Assembly: GCA_028714855.1 (NCBI GenBank)
Contig: JAQTLP010000003.1
Coordinates: forward strand, 173,319-237,318
Reading direction: 5' to 3'
Length of the DNA stretch: 64,000 bases
Origin: Phycisphaerae bacterium
GTDB lineage: Bacteria > Planctomycetota > Phycisphaerae > Sedimentisphaerales > Anaerobacaceae
The translations under genes were made by a program, and so were the position numbers. Below, one piece after another: positions 9,194 through 17,938 of the stretch (its first letter is position 1; every line of letters begins with the position of its first letter). The notes under the pieces are model-generated. The model ran no database searches, was not told the DNA's origin, and saw only the letters and a program-made list of their open reading frames with translations.

Positions 9194-10501
9194 ATGAAAA
9201 GAGAGATTAAAATTTTAGCTGCACTTGTGAGCGTTTTTCTTGTCGCGTATTTTTTGCCGCTGGGCAATCCAAAAATTCAGCAGGCGATTTACGAGGCGTT
9301 CCGGCTGCTTCAGTGGTACGCACGTAACCATACTCTTGCGTGTATCGTGCCGGCGTTATTTATCGCGGGAGGAATTATCACATTCCTGTCGCAGGAATCG
9401 GTGATGCGATACCTGGGGCCAAAAGCAAATCCGGTATTAGCATACGGCGTCGCATCGGTGGCGGGGTGCGTGTTAGCGGTATGCTCGTGCAGTGTTCTGC
9501 CTATGTTCGCGGGGATATATCAACTCGGCGCAGGTCTCGGGCCTGCGACGGCGTTTCTATATTCGGGGCCAGCGATAAATGTTCTTGCGATATTTTTGAC
9601 CGCCCGTGTGTTGGGTTTTGACATCGGCCTGTGGCGAGCCGTCGGTGCAATCGTCTTTGCCGTCGTAATCGGCGTGCTGATGGCGGTGATATTTCGGAAA
9701 ACCGAGAAGGCCAAGATTGACGCGGCGATGCAAATGCCCGAGCCGACGAAACCATCCCGTCATATAGCGAAAAACGGTTTGTTTCTGGCGACGATGATTT
9801 TGTTTCTTATTTTTTCCGACTGGTTCAATCCGGGCAAAGTTACTGTAACGATAACCGACGGCAGGACTTTTAACGCCGTTGTGCTGAACGAAACAAAAGA
9901 TGCCGTGCGTTTTCAGCTTGAGGAGGATTTCGGCGAACTGAAAGCCGGAGACAAATTAAATTTGCCAAAAATCGACATCGCAAAAACGGCTGACCGTCCA
10001 AGCTGGGTAATGACGGTTTATCACACTCGCTGGTATCTGGCTGGGGCGTGCGGGCTGGCGGTGCTGTTTATGGCGTGGGGATGGTTCGCAAAAGATGAGC
10101 TACGTCTGTGGATGTCGAACACATGGGACTTTGCAAAGATGCTTGTGCCGCTGCTTTACGGGGGCGTTTTTGTCGTAGGTTTTATCAGCGTTTTGATTCC
10201 TGAAAAGCAGGTTGCTCAATGGGTTGGTGACAATAGTTTGAGAAGTAATCTTGTCGCCAGTGTCATCGGGGTGTTCTGGTATTTCGCAACGCTGACCGAG
10301 ATACCTATTACGCAGGCGCTTATGGGGCTGGGTATGCACAAAGGGCCTGTGCTTGCGCTGCTGCTGGCCGGGCCGGCGCTGTCACTACCCAGCATACTCG
10401 TCATTCGCAGGGTAATAGGCGATGTTAAAACAATTGTCTTTACGATTCTCGTAATTGTGATGTCAACGATTGTCGGGATGATTTTCGGGACATTTTTCTA
10501 A
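9194..10501 (+). CDS. ArsP/YraQ-family (DUF318) permease
   Basis: 435 residues with many membrane segments in two halves. The segment CSCSVLPMFAGIYQLGAGLGPATAFLYSGPAINVLAI matches the DUF318/YraQ family, which includes ArsP exporters of trivalent organoarsenicals. A soluble insertion (about 200-280) lies between the halves. It starts 23 nt after arsR with AAAGG at a good distance. Given the operon it probably exports an arsenic species; the substrate is not proven. Confidence 0.8.
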   Translation: MKREIKILAALVSVFLVAYFLPLGNPKIQQAIYEAFRLLQWYARNHTLACIVPALFIAGGIITFLSQESVMRYLGPKANPVLAYGVASVAGCVLAVCSCSVLPMFAGIYQLGAGLGPATAFLYSGPAINVLAIFLTARVLGFDIGLWRAVGAIVFAVVIGVLMAVIFRKTEKAKIDAAMQMPEPTKPSRHIAKNGLFLATMILFLIFSDWFNPGKVTVTITDGRTFNAVVLNETKDAVRFQLEEDFGELKAGDKLNLPKIDIAKTADRPSWVMTVYHTRWYLAGACGLAVLFMAWGWFAKDELRLWMSNTWDFAKMLVPLLYGGVFVVGFISVLIPEKQVAQWVGDNSLRSNLVASVIGVFWYFATLTEIPITQALMGLGMHKGPVLALLLAGPALSLPSILVIRRVIGDVKTIVFTILVIVMSTIVGMIFGTFF

Positions 10502-10512
10502 GGAAAGCGGTT

Positions 10513-10746
10513 ATGAAAAAGATTCAGATACTGGGGACGGGCTGTCCGAAATGCAAGAAGCTGGCGGAGAACGCGGAAATAGCCGCTAAAGAACTCGGCC
10601 TGGAATATGAGCTTGAAAAAATAACAAAAATCAACGACATAATGAAATTCGGAGTAATGATAACGCCTGCACTGGCGGTTGACGGCAAAGTTAAAGTTGT
10701 CGGTAAAGTAACTTCGGTCGAAGAATTGAAGGAGATACTCAGATGA
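10513..10746 (+). CDS. Small thioredoxin-fold protein with CPKC motif
   Basis: 77 residues. The N-terminal IQILGTGCPKCKKLAENA and the cis-Pro region MITPALAVDGKV match the small redox-active disulfide protein 2 / MTH895 group. It lies 11 nt after the permease with an AAGGAAAG site. Proteins of this type often sit next to DUF318 permeases, where they may pass electrons or handle thiol-bound metalloid. That role is inferred from position. Confidence 0.85.
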   Translation: MKKIQILGTGCPKCKKLAENAEIAAKELGLEYELEKITKINDIMKFGVMITPALAVDGKVKVVGKVTSVEELKEILR

Positions 10747-11079
10747 ACCCCGCACCTTCCAAGTATTTAATTTATCCCGCCCCAAAACATTGGAGTGGGA
10801 TGTATCAAGTATATCTTTTGAAGAGTCTAAAAAATAACAGTTTGTATATTGGCTATACCAAGGATTTGAATCGCAGATTAGAAGAACACAATGCAGGTCT
10901 TGCTGAATACACCAGGAAATATCTGCCGTGGACATTAATATATTATGAAAGCTACCTCTCCCTGGAAGATGCCAAGAAGCGAGAAAAATCTTTAAAACAT
11001 TTTGGAAAAGCATATAGCCAATTAAAAAAGAGAATTGCAGCCAGCCTGAAAAAAGTTGAATGAAAGGAAGGTGCGGGGT
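10747..11079. mobile_element. GIY-YIG cassette bounded by a 14-bp perfect inverted repeat
   Basis: ACCCCGCACCTTCC at 10747-10760 is the exact reverse complement of GGAAGGTGCGGGGT at 11066-11079. Only the GIY-YIG gene lies between, and both ends touch the neighbouring redox genes. A related palindrome without a gene occurs at 28676-28696. This suggests a gene inserted into, or carrying, a palindromic element. No target-site duplication is evident. Confidence 0.45.
10800..11063 (+). CDS. Single-domain GIY-YIG nuclease
   Basis: About 87 residues from the ATG at 10800, which has GGAG 4 nt upstream; an in-frame ATG at 10743 would add 19 residues encoded partly by the inverted repeat. The GIY-YIG hallmarks are visible: YQVYLLKS, NSLYIGYTKDLNRRLEEHNAG with the conserved Arg, and a downstream Glu in EKSLKHFGK. 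It resembles the YhbQ/UPF0213-type small nucleases. It breaks an otherwise continuous redox/arsenic operon and is boxed in by the inverted repeat. The gene is AT-rich compared with its neighbours, which supports later insertion. Confidence 0.85.
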   Translation: MYQVYLLKSLKNNSLYIGYTKDLNRRLEEHNAGLAEYTRKYLPWTLIYYESYLSLEDAKKREKSLKHFGKAYSQLKKRIAASLKKVE

Positions 11080-11509
11080 GAAAAATTTACCAAAAATAAT
11101 TATCGTCCTACTTCTCGCTGCATCGGCAATGGTCGTAATGAAGAAGAAAAATTCTCAAATTACCGTAAATAATCCTCAAACTGTAACCGTTCGGGCTCAA
11201 CAGCCAAGCGAAATGAAAAAGCTGCCGCGACTGGTTGATTTGGGGGCAGATAAATGTATTCCCTGCAAGATGATGGCGCCGATACTCGAGGAGATGAAGA
11301 AAGATTACGCGGGGACTATCAATGTGGAATTTATAGATGTCTGGAAAAATCCCGACAAAGCCAAAGAGTACGAAATATCGATTATTCCGACCCAGATATT
11401 TTATGACGCTTCCGGCAAAGAGCTTTTCAGGCACGAAGGATTCTTCTCGAAAGAGGACATTCTCGGGAAATGGAAAGAGTTTGGCGTTGAACTTACAAAA
11501 GTGAAATGA
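11078..11509 (+). CDS. Membrane-anchored thioredoxin-like protein
   Basis: About 143 residues. An N-terminal membrane anchor (LPKIIIVLLLAASAMVVM) is followed by a thioredoxin fold with the active site ADKCIPCKMMAPIL and cis-Pro SIIPTQIFYDASG. A GTG start at 11078, 6 nt after GGAAGG, is preferred; an ATG at 11060 lacks a site. It overlaps the ccdA start by 4 nt, so it probably receives electrons from CcdA and works outside the cytoplasmic membrane in the arsenic operon. Confidence 0.85.
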   Translation: MKNLPKIIIVLLLAASAMVVMKKKNSQITVNNPQTVTVRAQQPSEMKKLPRLVDLGADKCIPCKMMAPILEEMKKDYAGTINVEFIDVWKNPDKAKEYEISIIPTQIFYDASGKELFRHEGFFSKEDILGKWKEFGVELTKVK

Positions 11510-12207
11510 TACAGCAGCTTTTTACCAATTTAACACACGCAGTCGAAGGCACGCCGGCGATAGCTATAACCGCCTCGTTTATCTGGGGCGTTTTGAGTAT
11601 TCTGCTTAGTCCCTGTCATCTGGCAAGTATTCCGCTTATTGTAGGATTTATCGATGAACAGGGGAAAATATCAACGAAACGGGCGTTTGTCATATCCGCT
11701 TTATTCGCAGCGGGGATACTTATCACCATCGGGGTCATCGGAGCTATTACGGGGGCGGCGGGGCGAATGATGGGCAACGTCGGCAAATACGGCAATTATT
11801 TTGTGGCTGCAATCTTTTTTATTGTCGGACTTCATCTGCTCGATGTGATTCCGATGCCGTGGTCGGGGCCGGGACAGGTCGGAATGAAACGTAAAGGAGC
11901 GCTGGCTGCGTTTATTCTCGGCTTAGTCTTTGGTATTGCCATAGGCCCATGCACTTTTGCTTATATGGCGCCGATGCTCGGCGTTACATTCAAACTGGCA
12001 AACACGAATCTGCTTTATGGAATCATGCTGCTGGTAGTTTATGGAATCGGACACTGCTCGGTAATCGTGCTGGCGGGGACATCAACGGAACTGGTGGAGC
12101 ACTATATGAACTGGAACGAGCGTTCGAAGGGGGCCGTTATTCTGAAGAAAATCTGCGGCGTTCTCGTTCTTTTAGGCGGTTTATATCTGATTTACACGGC
12201 TCCTTGA
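11506..12207 (+). CDS. ccdA: CcdA/DsbD-type transmembrane thiol reductase
   Basis: 233 residues of hydrophobic helices. LLSPCHLASIPLIVGF and IAIGPCTFAYMAPMLG carry the paired cysteines of the CcdA/DsbD transmembrane domain, which moves reducing power from cytoplasmic thioredoxin across the membrane. It overlaps the thioredoxin gene (ATGA) and lies upstream of the arsenite exporter, forming a redox branch of the operon. Confidence 0.88.
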   Translation: MIQQLFTNLTHAVEGTPAIAITASFIWGVLSILLSPCHLASIPLIVGFIDEQGKISTKRAFVISALFAAGILITIGVIGAITGAAGRMMGNVGKYGNYFVAAIFFIVGLHLLDVIPMPWSGPGQVGMKRKGALAAFILGLVFGIAIGPCTFAYMAPMLGVTFKLANTNLLYGIMLLVVYGIGHCSVIVLAGTSTELVEHYMNWNERSKGAVILKKICGVLVLLGGLYLIYTAP

Positions 12208-12249
12208 TAAAGATGGGAATATCTCTATTGCTGCTCAGGGATTAAAACA

Positions 12250-13452
12250 ATGGCTGAAAAAGTAAATACGGCGAAAAACGCAAAAGGCCTGAATGTCTTT
12301 GAAAAATATCTGACGCTGTGGGTAATTCTTTGCATAGCCGGCGGAATCGTTCTCGGGAAAATTGCACCGGGTTTTGCGAAATATTTAGACGGTATGGCAA
12401 TATATGTCGGCGGAGCGCCGGTGGTATCTATTCCGATAGCGGTGTGCCTGTTTTTTATGATGTACCCGATTATGGTCAAGATAGATTTTGCCGAGGTTTT
12501 GAAAGCGGGCAAAAGCATCAAGCCGGTCGGGCTGACCTTATTTGTCAACTGGGCAATCAAACCTTTTACAATGTACGCGATAGCATTATTGTTTTTAGGC
12601 GTTTTGTTCAGGGGATTTATTGGTCCCGATGCTGTTGACATTATTAAAATGCCTTTCGGTCTTGATTTGCCGGTCGGCGCAACTTACGGCGTCGGCAAAG
12701 TAATAGAGCAAGGCGGCATAAAAGTTCTCGAAGTTCCGCTTTGGCGAAGTTATCTGGCAGGCTGCATCCTGCTGGGTATTGCTCCGTGCACGGCAATGGT
12801 ATTGGTATGGGGTTATCTTGCAAAGGGCAATGACGGCCATACGCTGATTATGGTGGCCATCAATTCCCTCTCAATGCTGTTTCTTTACGGACTTCTCGGC
12901 GGTTTTCTTTTGGGCGTCGGCAGACTGCCTGTGCCGTGGCAGGCATTGGTCCTTTCGATAGCAATATATGTCGCCTTGCCTCTTGTCGCTGGGTACATTT
13001 CCCGAAAATGGATAATCGCCCACAAAGGACAGGAATGGTTCGACGAAAAATTTCTGCATTTTTTGACGCCGATTACGATTATAGCTTTACTGATTACTCT
13101 TGTGCTGCTATTTTCATTCAAGGGCGAAATTATTCTTTCCAATCCGCTGACAATACTATGGATTGCGATACCGCTGTTTATTCAGACCAATTTGATATTC
13201 TGGATAGGTTATATTGTCGCGAAACTGTGGAAATTTAATTACAGGGACGCAGCACCGTCGGCAATGATAGGCGCATCCAATCATTTCGAGGTAGCGATAG
13301 CCACCGCCACTATGTTATTCGGTTTATCCTCAGGGGCCGCGTTGGCAACGGTCGTAGGCGTTCTGATTGAAGTGCCTGTAATGTTAATGCTTGTAAAAAT
13401 ATGCCTTAAAACCCAAAAATGGTTTCCTGAGCGTCAGGGCGCCACTGTTTGA
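12250..13452 (+). CDS. acr3: ACR3-family arsenite efflux permease
   Basis: 400 residues and about ten membrane segments. It exports As(III) as arsenite driven by proton motive force. Family marks include [36 protein letters not shown] with the essential Cys (residue 180), and [14 protein letters not shown] near the C-terminus. It is the last gene of the arsenic operon, 42 nt after ccdA. No arsenate reductase gene (arsC) is visible in the window. Confidence 0.93.
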   Translation: MAEKVNTAKNAKGLNVFEKYLTLWVILCIAGGIVLGKIAPGFAKYLDGMAIYVGGAPVVSIPIAVCLFFMMYPIMVKIDFAEVLKAGKSIKPVGLTLFVNWAIKPFTMYAIALLFLGVLFRGFIGPDAVDIIKMPFGLDLPVGATYGVGKVIEQGGIKVLEVPLWRSYLAGCILLGIAPCTAMVLVWGYLAKGNDGHTLIMVAINSLSMLFLYGLLGGFLLGVGRLPVPWQALVLSIAIYVALPLVAGYISRKWIIAHKGQEWFDEKFLHFLTPITIIALLITLVLLFSFKGEIILSNPLTILWIAIPLFIQTNLIFWIGYIVAKLWKFNYRDAAPSAMIGASNHFEVAIATATMLFGLSSGAALATVVGVLIEVPVMLMLVKICLKTQKWFPERQGATV

Positions 13453-13489
13453 GCATTCGACCCCGGCTAAAGCTGTCCTATATTCATTG

Positions 13490-13519
13490 TTGACACTTCA
13501 AATCGCGGGGGTGTATAGT
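13490..13519 (+). promoter_or_regulatory. Promoter of the phosphohexomutase gene
   Basis: TTGACA (13490-13495) and TATAGT (13514-13519) are separated by 18 nt and lie 37 nt before the ATG at 13556. AAGGA precedes the start. Confidence 0.6.
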
Positions 13520-13555
13520 ATTACGAAAGTGAAATTGTTTAAGGAAATGTTGTAA

Positions 13556-14926
13556 ATGGACCCGGCAATTTTCAAGGCATACGATATAAGAGGCGTTTAT
13601 CCCGACCAGTTTAATGAAGATGATGCGTGGAAGATTGGCTACGCCTCGGCACAGTTTCTGCGGTCAATGCTCAGCGGTTACGAGCGAGGACAGTCCAATT
13701 CTCAATCACTGTGCGTCGGGCGCGATATGAGAACGCACAGCAAAGCCCTGGCGGCCTCGCTTATAGAAGGAATAAGGGCCTGCGGGGCAAACGTGATTGA
13801 TATAGGAATGATTGATACGCCGCAGATGTATTTTGCGGTCAATCATTTCGGCACCTGCGGAGGCGTGCAGGTAACAGCCTCGCATAACCCTGCCAAGTAT
13901 AACGGCTTTAAGGTATCGGGACCGCAGGCAAGGCCGGTCGGCGTCGATACGGGCCTGAAAGATATAGAGCACATCGCAATGGCCCTGATTCATACAAAAG
14001 GTAAAGCAACAGGCAAAGTAGAGGAACGTAATTTGACCGGCGAATATAAAAATCACGTCCTGAAGTTTCTTCGGCCCAATCTAAAGCCTCTGAAGATTGC
14101 GATTGACGCTTCGAACGGCATGGCCGGGAAAATGGTGCCCGCGATTTTCGGTGATTTGCCGATAAAAATAATTGAGATTAACTTCGAGCACACCGGCCAA
14201 TTCAAACACGAGCCGAATCCGCTGATTGAAGAAAACCTGGCGGAATTAAAAGCTGTGGTAAAGAAAAATAAATGCGATTTCGGAATCTGCTTCGACGGCG
14301 ACGCCGACAGGCTGATGATGGTCGACCAGATAGGCAAAAATATCAGCTGTGATTTATTGACGGCCCTGATGGCATCGTATTTTTTGAAGAGCAATCCGAA
14401 ATCGGCGATTGTTTACGATTTGCGCAGCAGCTGGGTGGTTGTAGAAGAAATTCTCAAACACGGCGGCACGCCGCGAAGAGAACGAGTAGGGCATGCTTTT
14501 ATGAAGAAGGCCCTGCGTGATTCGCACGCCGTATTCGGCGGAGAGCTTTCCGGCCACTTCTATTATCGCGATAATTTCTACGCCGATTCTGGCATGATTA
14601 CCTTCGTGCACGTATTAAACATAGTCAGCGCCGCAAATATGCCGGTGAGCGAACTTATCAGGCCGTTGCGAAGATACTACAGCAGCGGCGAGATAAATTT
14701 CAAGGTCGAAGACAAGCAGGAGAAGATGGATGAGCTTGCGAAAAGATACAGCGACGGCCAAATCGACAATCTGGACGGGGTAACTATCCAGTATAAAAAC
14801 TGGTGGTTTAATTGTCGGCCGAGCAATACCGAGCCGCTGCTCAGGCTGACTGTCGAGGCAAAGAGCAAAGAGGTGCTCGAAGAAAAGCTTTCGAGGATTG
14901 AGGCCATGCTCGGCAAGCCGGTATAA
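13556..14926 (+). CDS. Phosphomannomutase/phosphoglucomutase
   Basis: 456 residues, the normal length for bacterial alpha-D-phosphohexomutases, which interconvert hexose 1- and 6-phosphates for sugar-nucleotide synthesis. The phosphoserine loop is QVTASHNPAKYNGFK (Ser109). The Mg loop is CFDGDADR near residue 246, the sugar-binding loop is FGGELSGHFYYRD, and the phosphate-binding loop RPSNTEPLLRL is near the end. It has its own promoter and is followed closely by the DUF1805 gene. Confidence 0.92.
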   Translation: MDPAIFKAYDIRGVYPDQFNEDDAWKIGYASAQFLRSMLSGYERGQSNSQSLCVGRDMRTHSKALAASLIEGIRACGANVIDIGMIDTPQMYFAVNHFGTCGGVQVTASHNPAKYNGFKVSGPQARPVGVDTGLKDIEHIAMALIHTKGKATGKVEERNLTGEYKNHVLKFLRPNLKPLKIAIDASNGMAGKMVPAIFGDLPIKIIEINFEHTGQFKHEPNPLIEENLAELKAVVKKNKCDFGICFDGDADRLMMVDQIGKNISCDLLTALMASYFLKSNPKSAIVYDLRSSWVVVEEILKHGGTPRRERVGHAFMKKALRDSHAVFGGELSGHFYYRDNFYADSGMITFVHVLNIVSAANMPVSELIRPLRRYYSSGEINFKVEDKQEKMDELAKRYSDGQIDNLDGVTIQYKNWWFNCRPSNTEPLLRLTVEAKSKEVLEEKLSRIEAMLGKPV

Positions 14927-14940
14927 AACGGGAGGTGACA

Positions 14941-15249
14941 ATGGAAGTCCACACAAAAACATATCAGACGCCCAACGGTCTGGTGGAAGGTGTGCAGACC
15001 AAATGGGCGGGCTTTAACATTTTGCTCGTAACCGGGGCCAAGGGCTTTTTAGCTTGTCCCGCAATCGATGTCGATGCCTGCCAGCGCTACGGCGTCGCCG
15101 CGGCATTGGTGGAGAGCACGCCGGATAACCCCATCGGAATGCTCGAACGCTTTCCAAATCGCAAGATTACAAAGGTAAATGCAAAGGCCGAGGCCCTCGG
15201 TATCACCAAAGGTATGGACGTTACCGATGCTTTCGCGCTCATTGCGTAA
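14941..15249 (+). CDS. DUF1805 (YunC-like) protein
   Basis: 102 residues. The pattern FNILLVTGAKGFLACPAIDVDACQRYGVAAALVE matches small DUF1805 proteins such as YunC, whose function is unknown. GGAGGTGA lies just before the ATG at 14941, and a GTG at 14935 overlaps that site and is unlikely to be the start. It lies 14 nt after the phosphohexomutase gene and is probably cotranscribed with it. Confidence 0.8.
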   Translation: MEVHTKTYQTPNGLVEGVQTKWAGFNILLVTGAKGFLACPAIDVDACQRYGVAAALVESTPDNPIGMLERFPNRKITKVNAKAEALGITKGMDVTDAFALIA

Positions 15250-15292
15250 AATTTATCCACAATCGAACATGGATAAAAGAAAGAGGGACATC

Positions 15293-16129
15293 ATGAAAAC
15301 CGGAAAGTGTTATCTAAGTTTAGCCATTATTCTTGGAATTTTATGCGTTCCTGCTCTCGGTGAGGTCGAGCCCGCTTCGCGAGGCGAACTGCCACCGGCG
15401 GAAAATAAGCCCATGCTGATTGCTCAACCTAATCCGACCCTGGCAGGTGTAAGGAAATTGTATATTGTTATCCTTCCTCCAGATGCTGAGCCGAACAAAG
15501 ATGGCTTAGTCTGGGCAAATCTTGAGGCGGCGGTGAACAACAAAATCAGCAAGGCAGGCATCAAAGTAGCCGAGGCAATTCAGCGAGAGCATGTTTTGAG
15601 GTCTTTAGCTATCCCGGAACTGAGGATCGAGATAAATATGCTAAAGATTGAGGAGTCGAACCAGTACATATTTCATATTGAGACATCGCTGGCTAAAAAA
15701 GTCTATTTAACAAAAGATGTTTCACGATCCATTAAAGCCGATTTGTGGAAAACCGAGCCGACAATGCGGGCGGTATCGGAAGAAGATATGCCTGCTGCCG
15801 TCACCAGCGCAGTTTCAGAGCAGGTCGAAGCGTTTATTCACGCTTATACGGCAGCCAATCCTTTTAATAAACGATACTCCGGCTCCAATGCAAATGATAT
15901 TAGTGAAGCTGCGGAAGAACAGGCTGAGCCGGCCGCCGAATCAACGCCAGCTTCGCAGCGAGACGAGCCGACCGAATACAAATATGCTGCATCAAAAAAC
16001 AGCAATATCTTCCACAAGTCCGGTTGCGCCTGGATAAAGAGAATCAAACCGGAAAATCTTGTCTATTACAGCAGCAGAGATGAAGCAACAAGTGCCGGCA
16101 AAAAACCATGCAAGTTATGTAACCCGTAG
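15293..16129 (+). CDS. Exported protein with Ada-like zinc-binding C-terminal motif
   Basis: About 278 residues with a signal peptide (CYLSLAIILGILCVPALG). The middle region has no recognised domain. After a Glu/Ala-rich linker, the last 48 residues read KYAASKNSNIFHKSGCAWIKRI...SAGKKPCKLCNP, resembling the Cys-rich metal-binding motif of Ada and of many short secreted proteins. The ATG at 15293 was chosen for AGAGGG upstream and the signal peptide right after it. Confidence 0.65.
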   Translation: MKTGKCYLSLAIILGILCVPALGEVEPASRGELPPAENKPMLIAQPNPTLAGVRKLYIVILPPDAEPNKDGLVWANLEAAVNNKISKAGIKVAEAIQREHVLRSLAIPELRIEINMLKIEESNQYIFHIETSLAKKVYLTKDVSRSIKADLWKTEPTMRAVSEEDMPAAVTSAVSEQVEAFIHAYTAANPFNKRYSGSNANDISEAAEEQAEPAAESTPASQRDEPTEYKYAASKNSNIFHKSGCAWIKRIKPENLVYYSSRDEATSAGKKPCKLCNP

Positions 16130-16162
16130 GGTCACTGCCAAAATTAAGCGGTCAAACAGCAG

Positions 16163-16723
16163 ATGCAGTTACTTACCATTATAATTATAGCTGTCGGCCT
16201 GGCGATGGACGCCTTCGCGGTTTCTATCGTCAGCGGCTCGGTCTATAAGCAGTTAAAGATAAAGCACGCTTTTCGCATAGCAATCTTCTTCGGCGGCTTT
16301 CAGGCAATTATGCCTCTAATCGGCTCCCTGGCCGGTATAAGCATAAAGGAATATATCGCCGATTTCGACCATTGGATAGCTTTCGCCCTTCTGAGTGCAG
16401 TCGGCGTCAAAATGATTTACGAATCATTCAAAATTACCAAGGCGGAGGAGAATTTTAATCCGGAGAACATCATGGTTTTGCTGACCCTGTCCGTCGCCAC
16501 CAGCATAGACGCCCTGGTCGTTGGGATAACGCTTTCGATTCTGCAGGTTTCAATAACAATAGCCGTAATAATCATCGGCCTTGTAACCTTCGCGCTCTCA
16601 TATCTCGGCGTTTTAATCGGCAAAAAATTCGGACACTTTTTCGAGAACAAAATCGAGGCCGTCGGCGGACTGGTCCTCATCGGCCTCGGCGTGAAAATTC
16701 TATTTGAACATCTGGCGTTTTAA
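16163..16723 (+). CDS. mntP: MntP-type manganese efflux pump
   Basis: 186 residues and six membrane segments in two repeats. VGLAMDAFAVSIVSG and VATSIDALVVGITLS are the paired Asp motifs of MntP (YebN). It exports Mn(II) from the cytoplasm. The gap before it is only 33 nt, so no yybP-ykoY riboswitch fits. The start site is weak. Confidence 0.88.
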   Translation: MQLLTIIIIAVGLAMDAFAVSIVSGSVYKQLKIKHAFRIAIFFGGFQAIMPLIGSLAGISIKEYIADFDHWIAFALLSAVGVKMIYESFKITKAEENFNPENIMVLLTLSVATSIDALVVGITLSILQVSITIAVIIIGLVTFALSYLGVLIGKKFGHFFENKIEAVGGLVLIGLGVKILFEHLAF

Positions 16724-16783
16724 AGATATATTGCAGTCAGATTAAAAACGTAAATATTTCTGATTATAAAGGGTGATTTATCT

Positions 16784-17860
16784 ATGGCTTCCAGGGTCTA
16801 TTTTATCAAGGCGGCACTTAGCGACGGCGAACAGGAGATTTCCAAAAAGGCTGTAAAACTATTCAATGCGGGCAAATTCGCAGGATGCTTTGCGGAAAAG
16901 GATTTTACGGCAGTCAAAGTGCACGTCGGCGAGGACGGCAACAACACGCATATAAAGGCGCCCTGCATTAAGGGATTAGTCAAGGAGCTGGTCAAGCTGA
17001 AAACGAGGCCGTTTTTGACGGACACCAATGTTTTATACCCCAGCCCGAGACACGATGCCATCGGGCACTATAAAGTCGCCGACAAGCACAACTTCAACTT
17101 AAAAACACTCGGGATACCGTTTATCGTGGCGGGCGGATTAGTCGGAACCTCCGATACGGCGGTGGAGGTCAACTGCGAAATCAACAAAGAGGTTTACATC
17201 GCATCGGATATAGTATGGTGTCACTCAATTCTTGCGGTCGCACATTTTACCGGTCATCTCGGCACCTGCGCCGCGGCAGCAATAAAAACGCTGGGTATGG
17301 GCTGCGCGAGCCGCAGGGGCAAGATGCAGCAGCACGCGGCGCTATCGCTTGTTATCGGCGATAAATGCACACGCTGCGGAGAATGCGCTAAACACTGCCC
17401 GGCTGACGCGATTACTCTCGGCGAAATCAAAGCACACATAGACCAGGACAAATGCATCGGCTGTGCCGAGTGCTTGGCGGTGTGCAAGTTCGGCGGCGTC
17501 GAATACGACTGGCACGAGGAAGGCGAAGTGTTGCAAAAAAGCATAGCCGAACATGCGCTTGGGGTGCTAAAAGGAAAACAGAATAAAGCTGTGTTCTTTA
17601 GTTTCCTAATGTCGATTACCAAAGACTGCGATTGTTTCGAAACGCCGGACATGCCTAAAATAGTCGATGACATCGGCATACTCGCATCAACCGACCCGGT
17701 CGCAATCGATAAGGCGGCGCTGGACTTGATTGAAGAAAAAGGCGGAAAGGAACTGTCGCAATTAACGGGTTACACCAAACTTAACCCGCATCACCAGATT
17801 GAGCACGCTGAACGCATCGGCCTCGGAAGCACTAATTATGAGCTTGTAGAGCTTGATTAG
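16784..17860 (+). CDS. DUF362 protein with two 4Fe-4S clusters
   Basis: 358 residues. The DUF362 region is followed by a ferredoxin insert, CTRCGECAKHCP and CIGCAECLAVCKF (about 195-235), two classic CxxCxxCxxxC motifs. The protein is probably a cytoplasmic electron carrier or oxidoreductase subunit; DUF362 itself has no settled function. An AAAGGGTGA site precedes the ATG. Confidence 0.85.
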   Translation: MASRVYFIKAALSDGEQEISKKAVKLFNAGKFAGCFAEKDFTAVKVHVGEDGNNTHIKAPCIKGLVKELVKLKTRPFLTDTNVLYPSPRHDAIGHYKVADKHNFNLKTLGIPFIVAGGLVGTSDTAVEVNCEINKEVYIASDIVWCHSILAVAHFTGHLGTCAAAAIKTLGMGCASRRGKMQQHAALSLVIGDKCTRCGECAKHCPADAITLGEIKAHIDQDKCIGCAECLAVCKFGGVEYDWHEEGEVLQKSIAEHALGVLKGKQNKAVFFSFLMSITKDCDCFETPDMPKIVDDIGILASTDPVAIDKAALDLIEEKGGKELSQLTGYTKLNPHHQIEHAERIGLGSTNYELVELD

Positions 17861-17903
17861 CAGCTAAAAAGTGTGTTTTGTTAAATATTTATCTAATTTT
17901 TTC

Positions 17904-17936
17904 TTGCATTTAGTAAAATTGCCGCTATAATCGGCA
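17904..17936 (+). promoter_or_regulatory. Promoter with overlapping dyad; probable leaderless start
   Basis: TTGCAT (17904-17909), 16 nt spacer, TATAAT (17926-17931). The gene ATG at 17939 lies 7 nt after the -10, about where transcription should begin, so the mRNA is likely leaderless. TGCCG (17920-17924) and CGGCA (17932-17936) form an inverted repeat centred on the -10, a natural autorepression site. Confidence 0.6.
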
Positions 17937-17938
17937 TT

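Noticed and set aside
16130..16162. Manganese (yybP-ykoY) riboswitch before mntP
   Set aside because: Only 33 nt separate the genes, too few for the aptamer.
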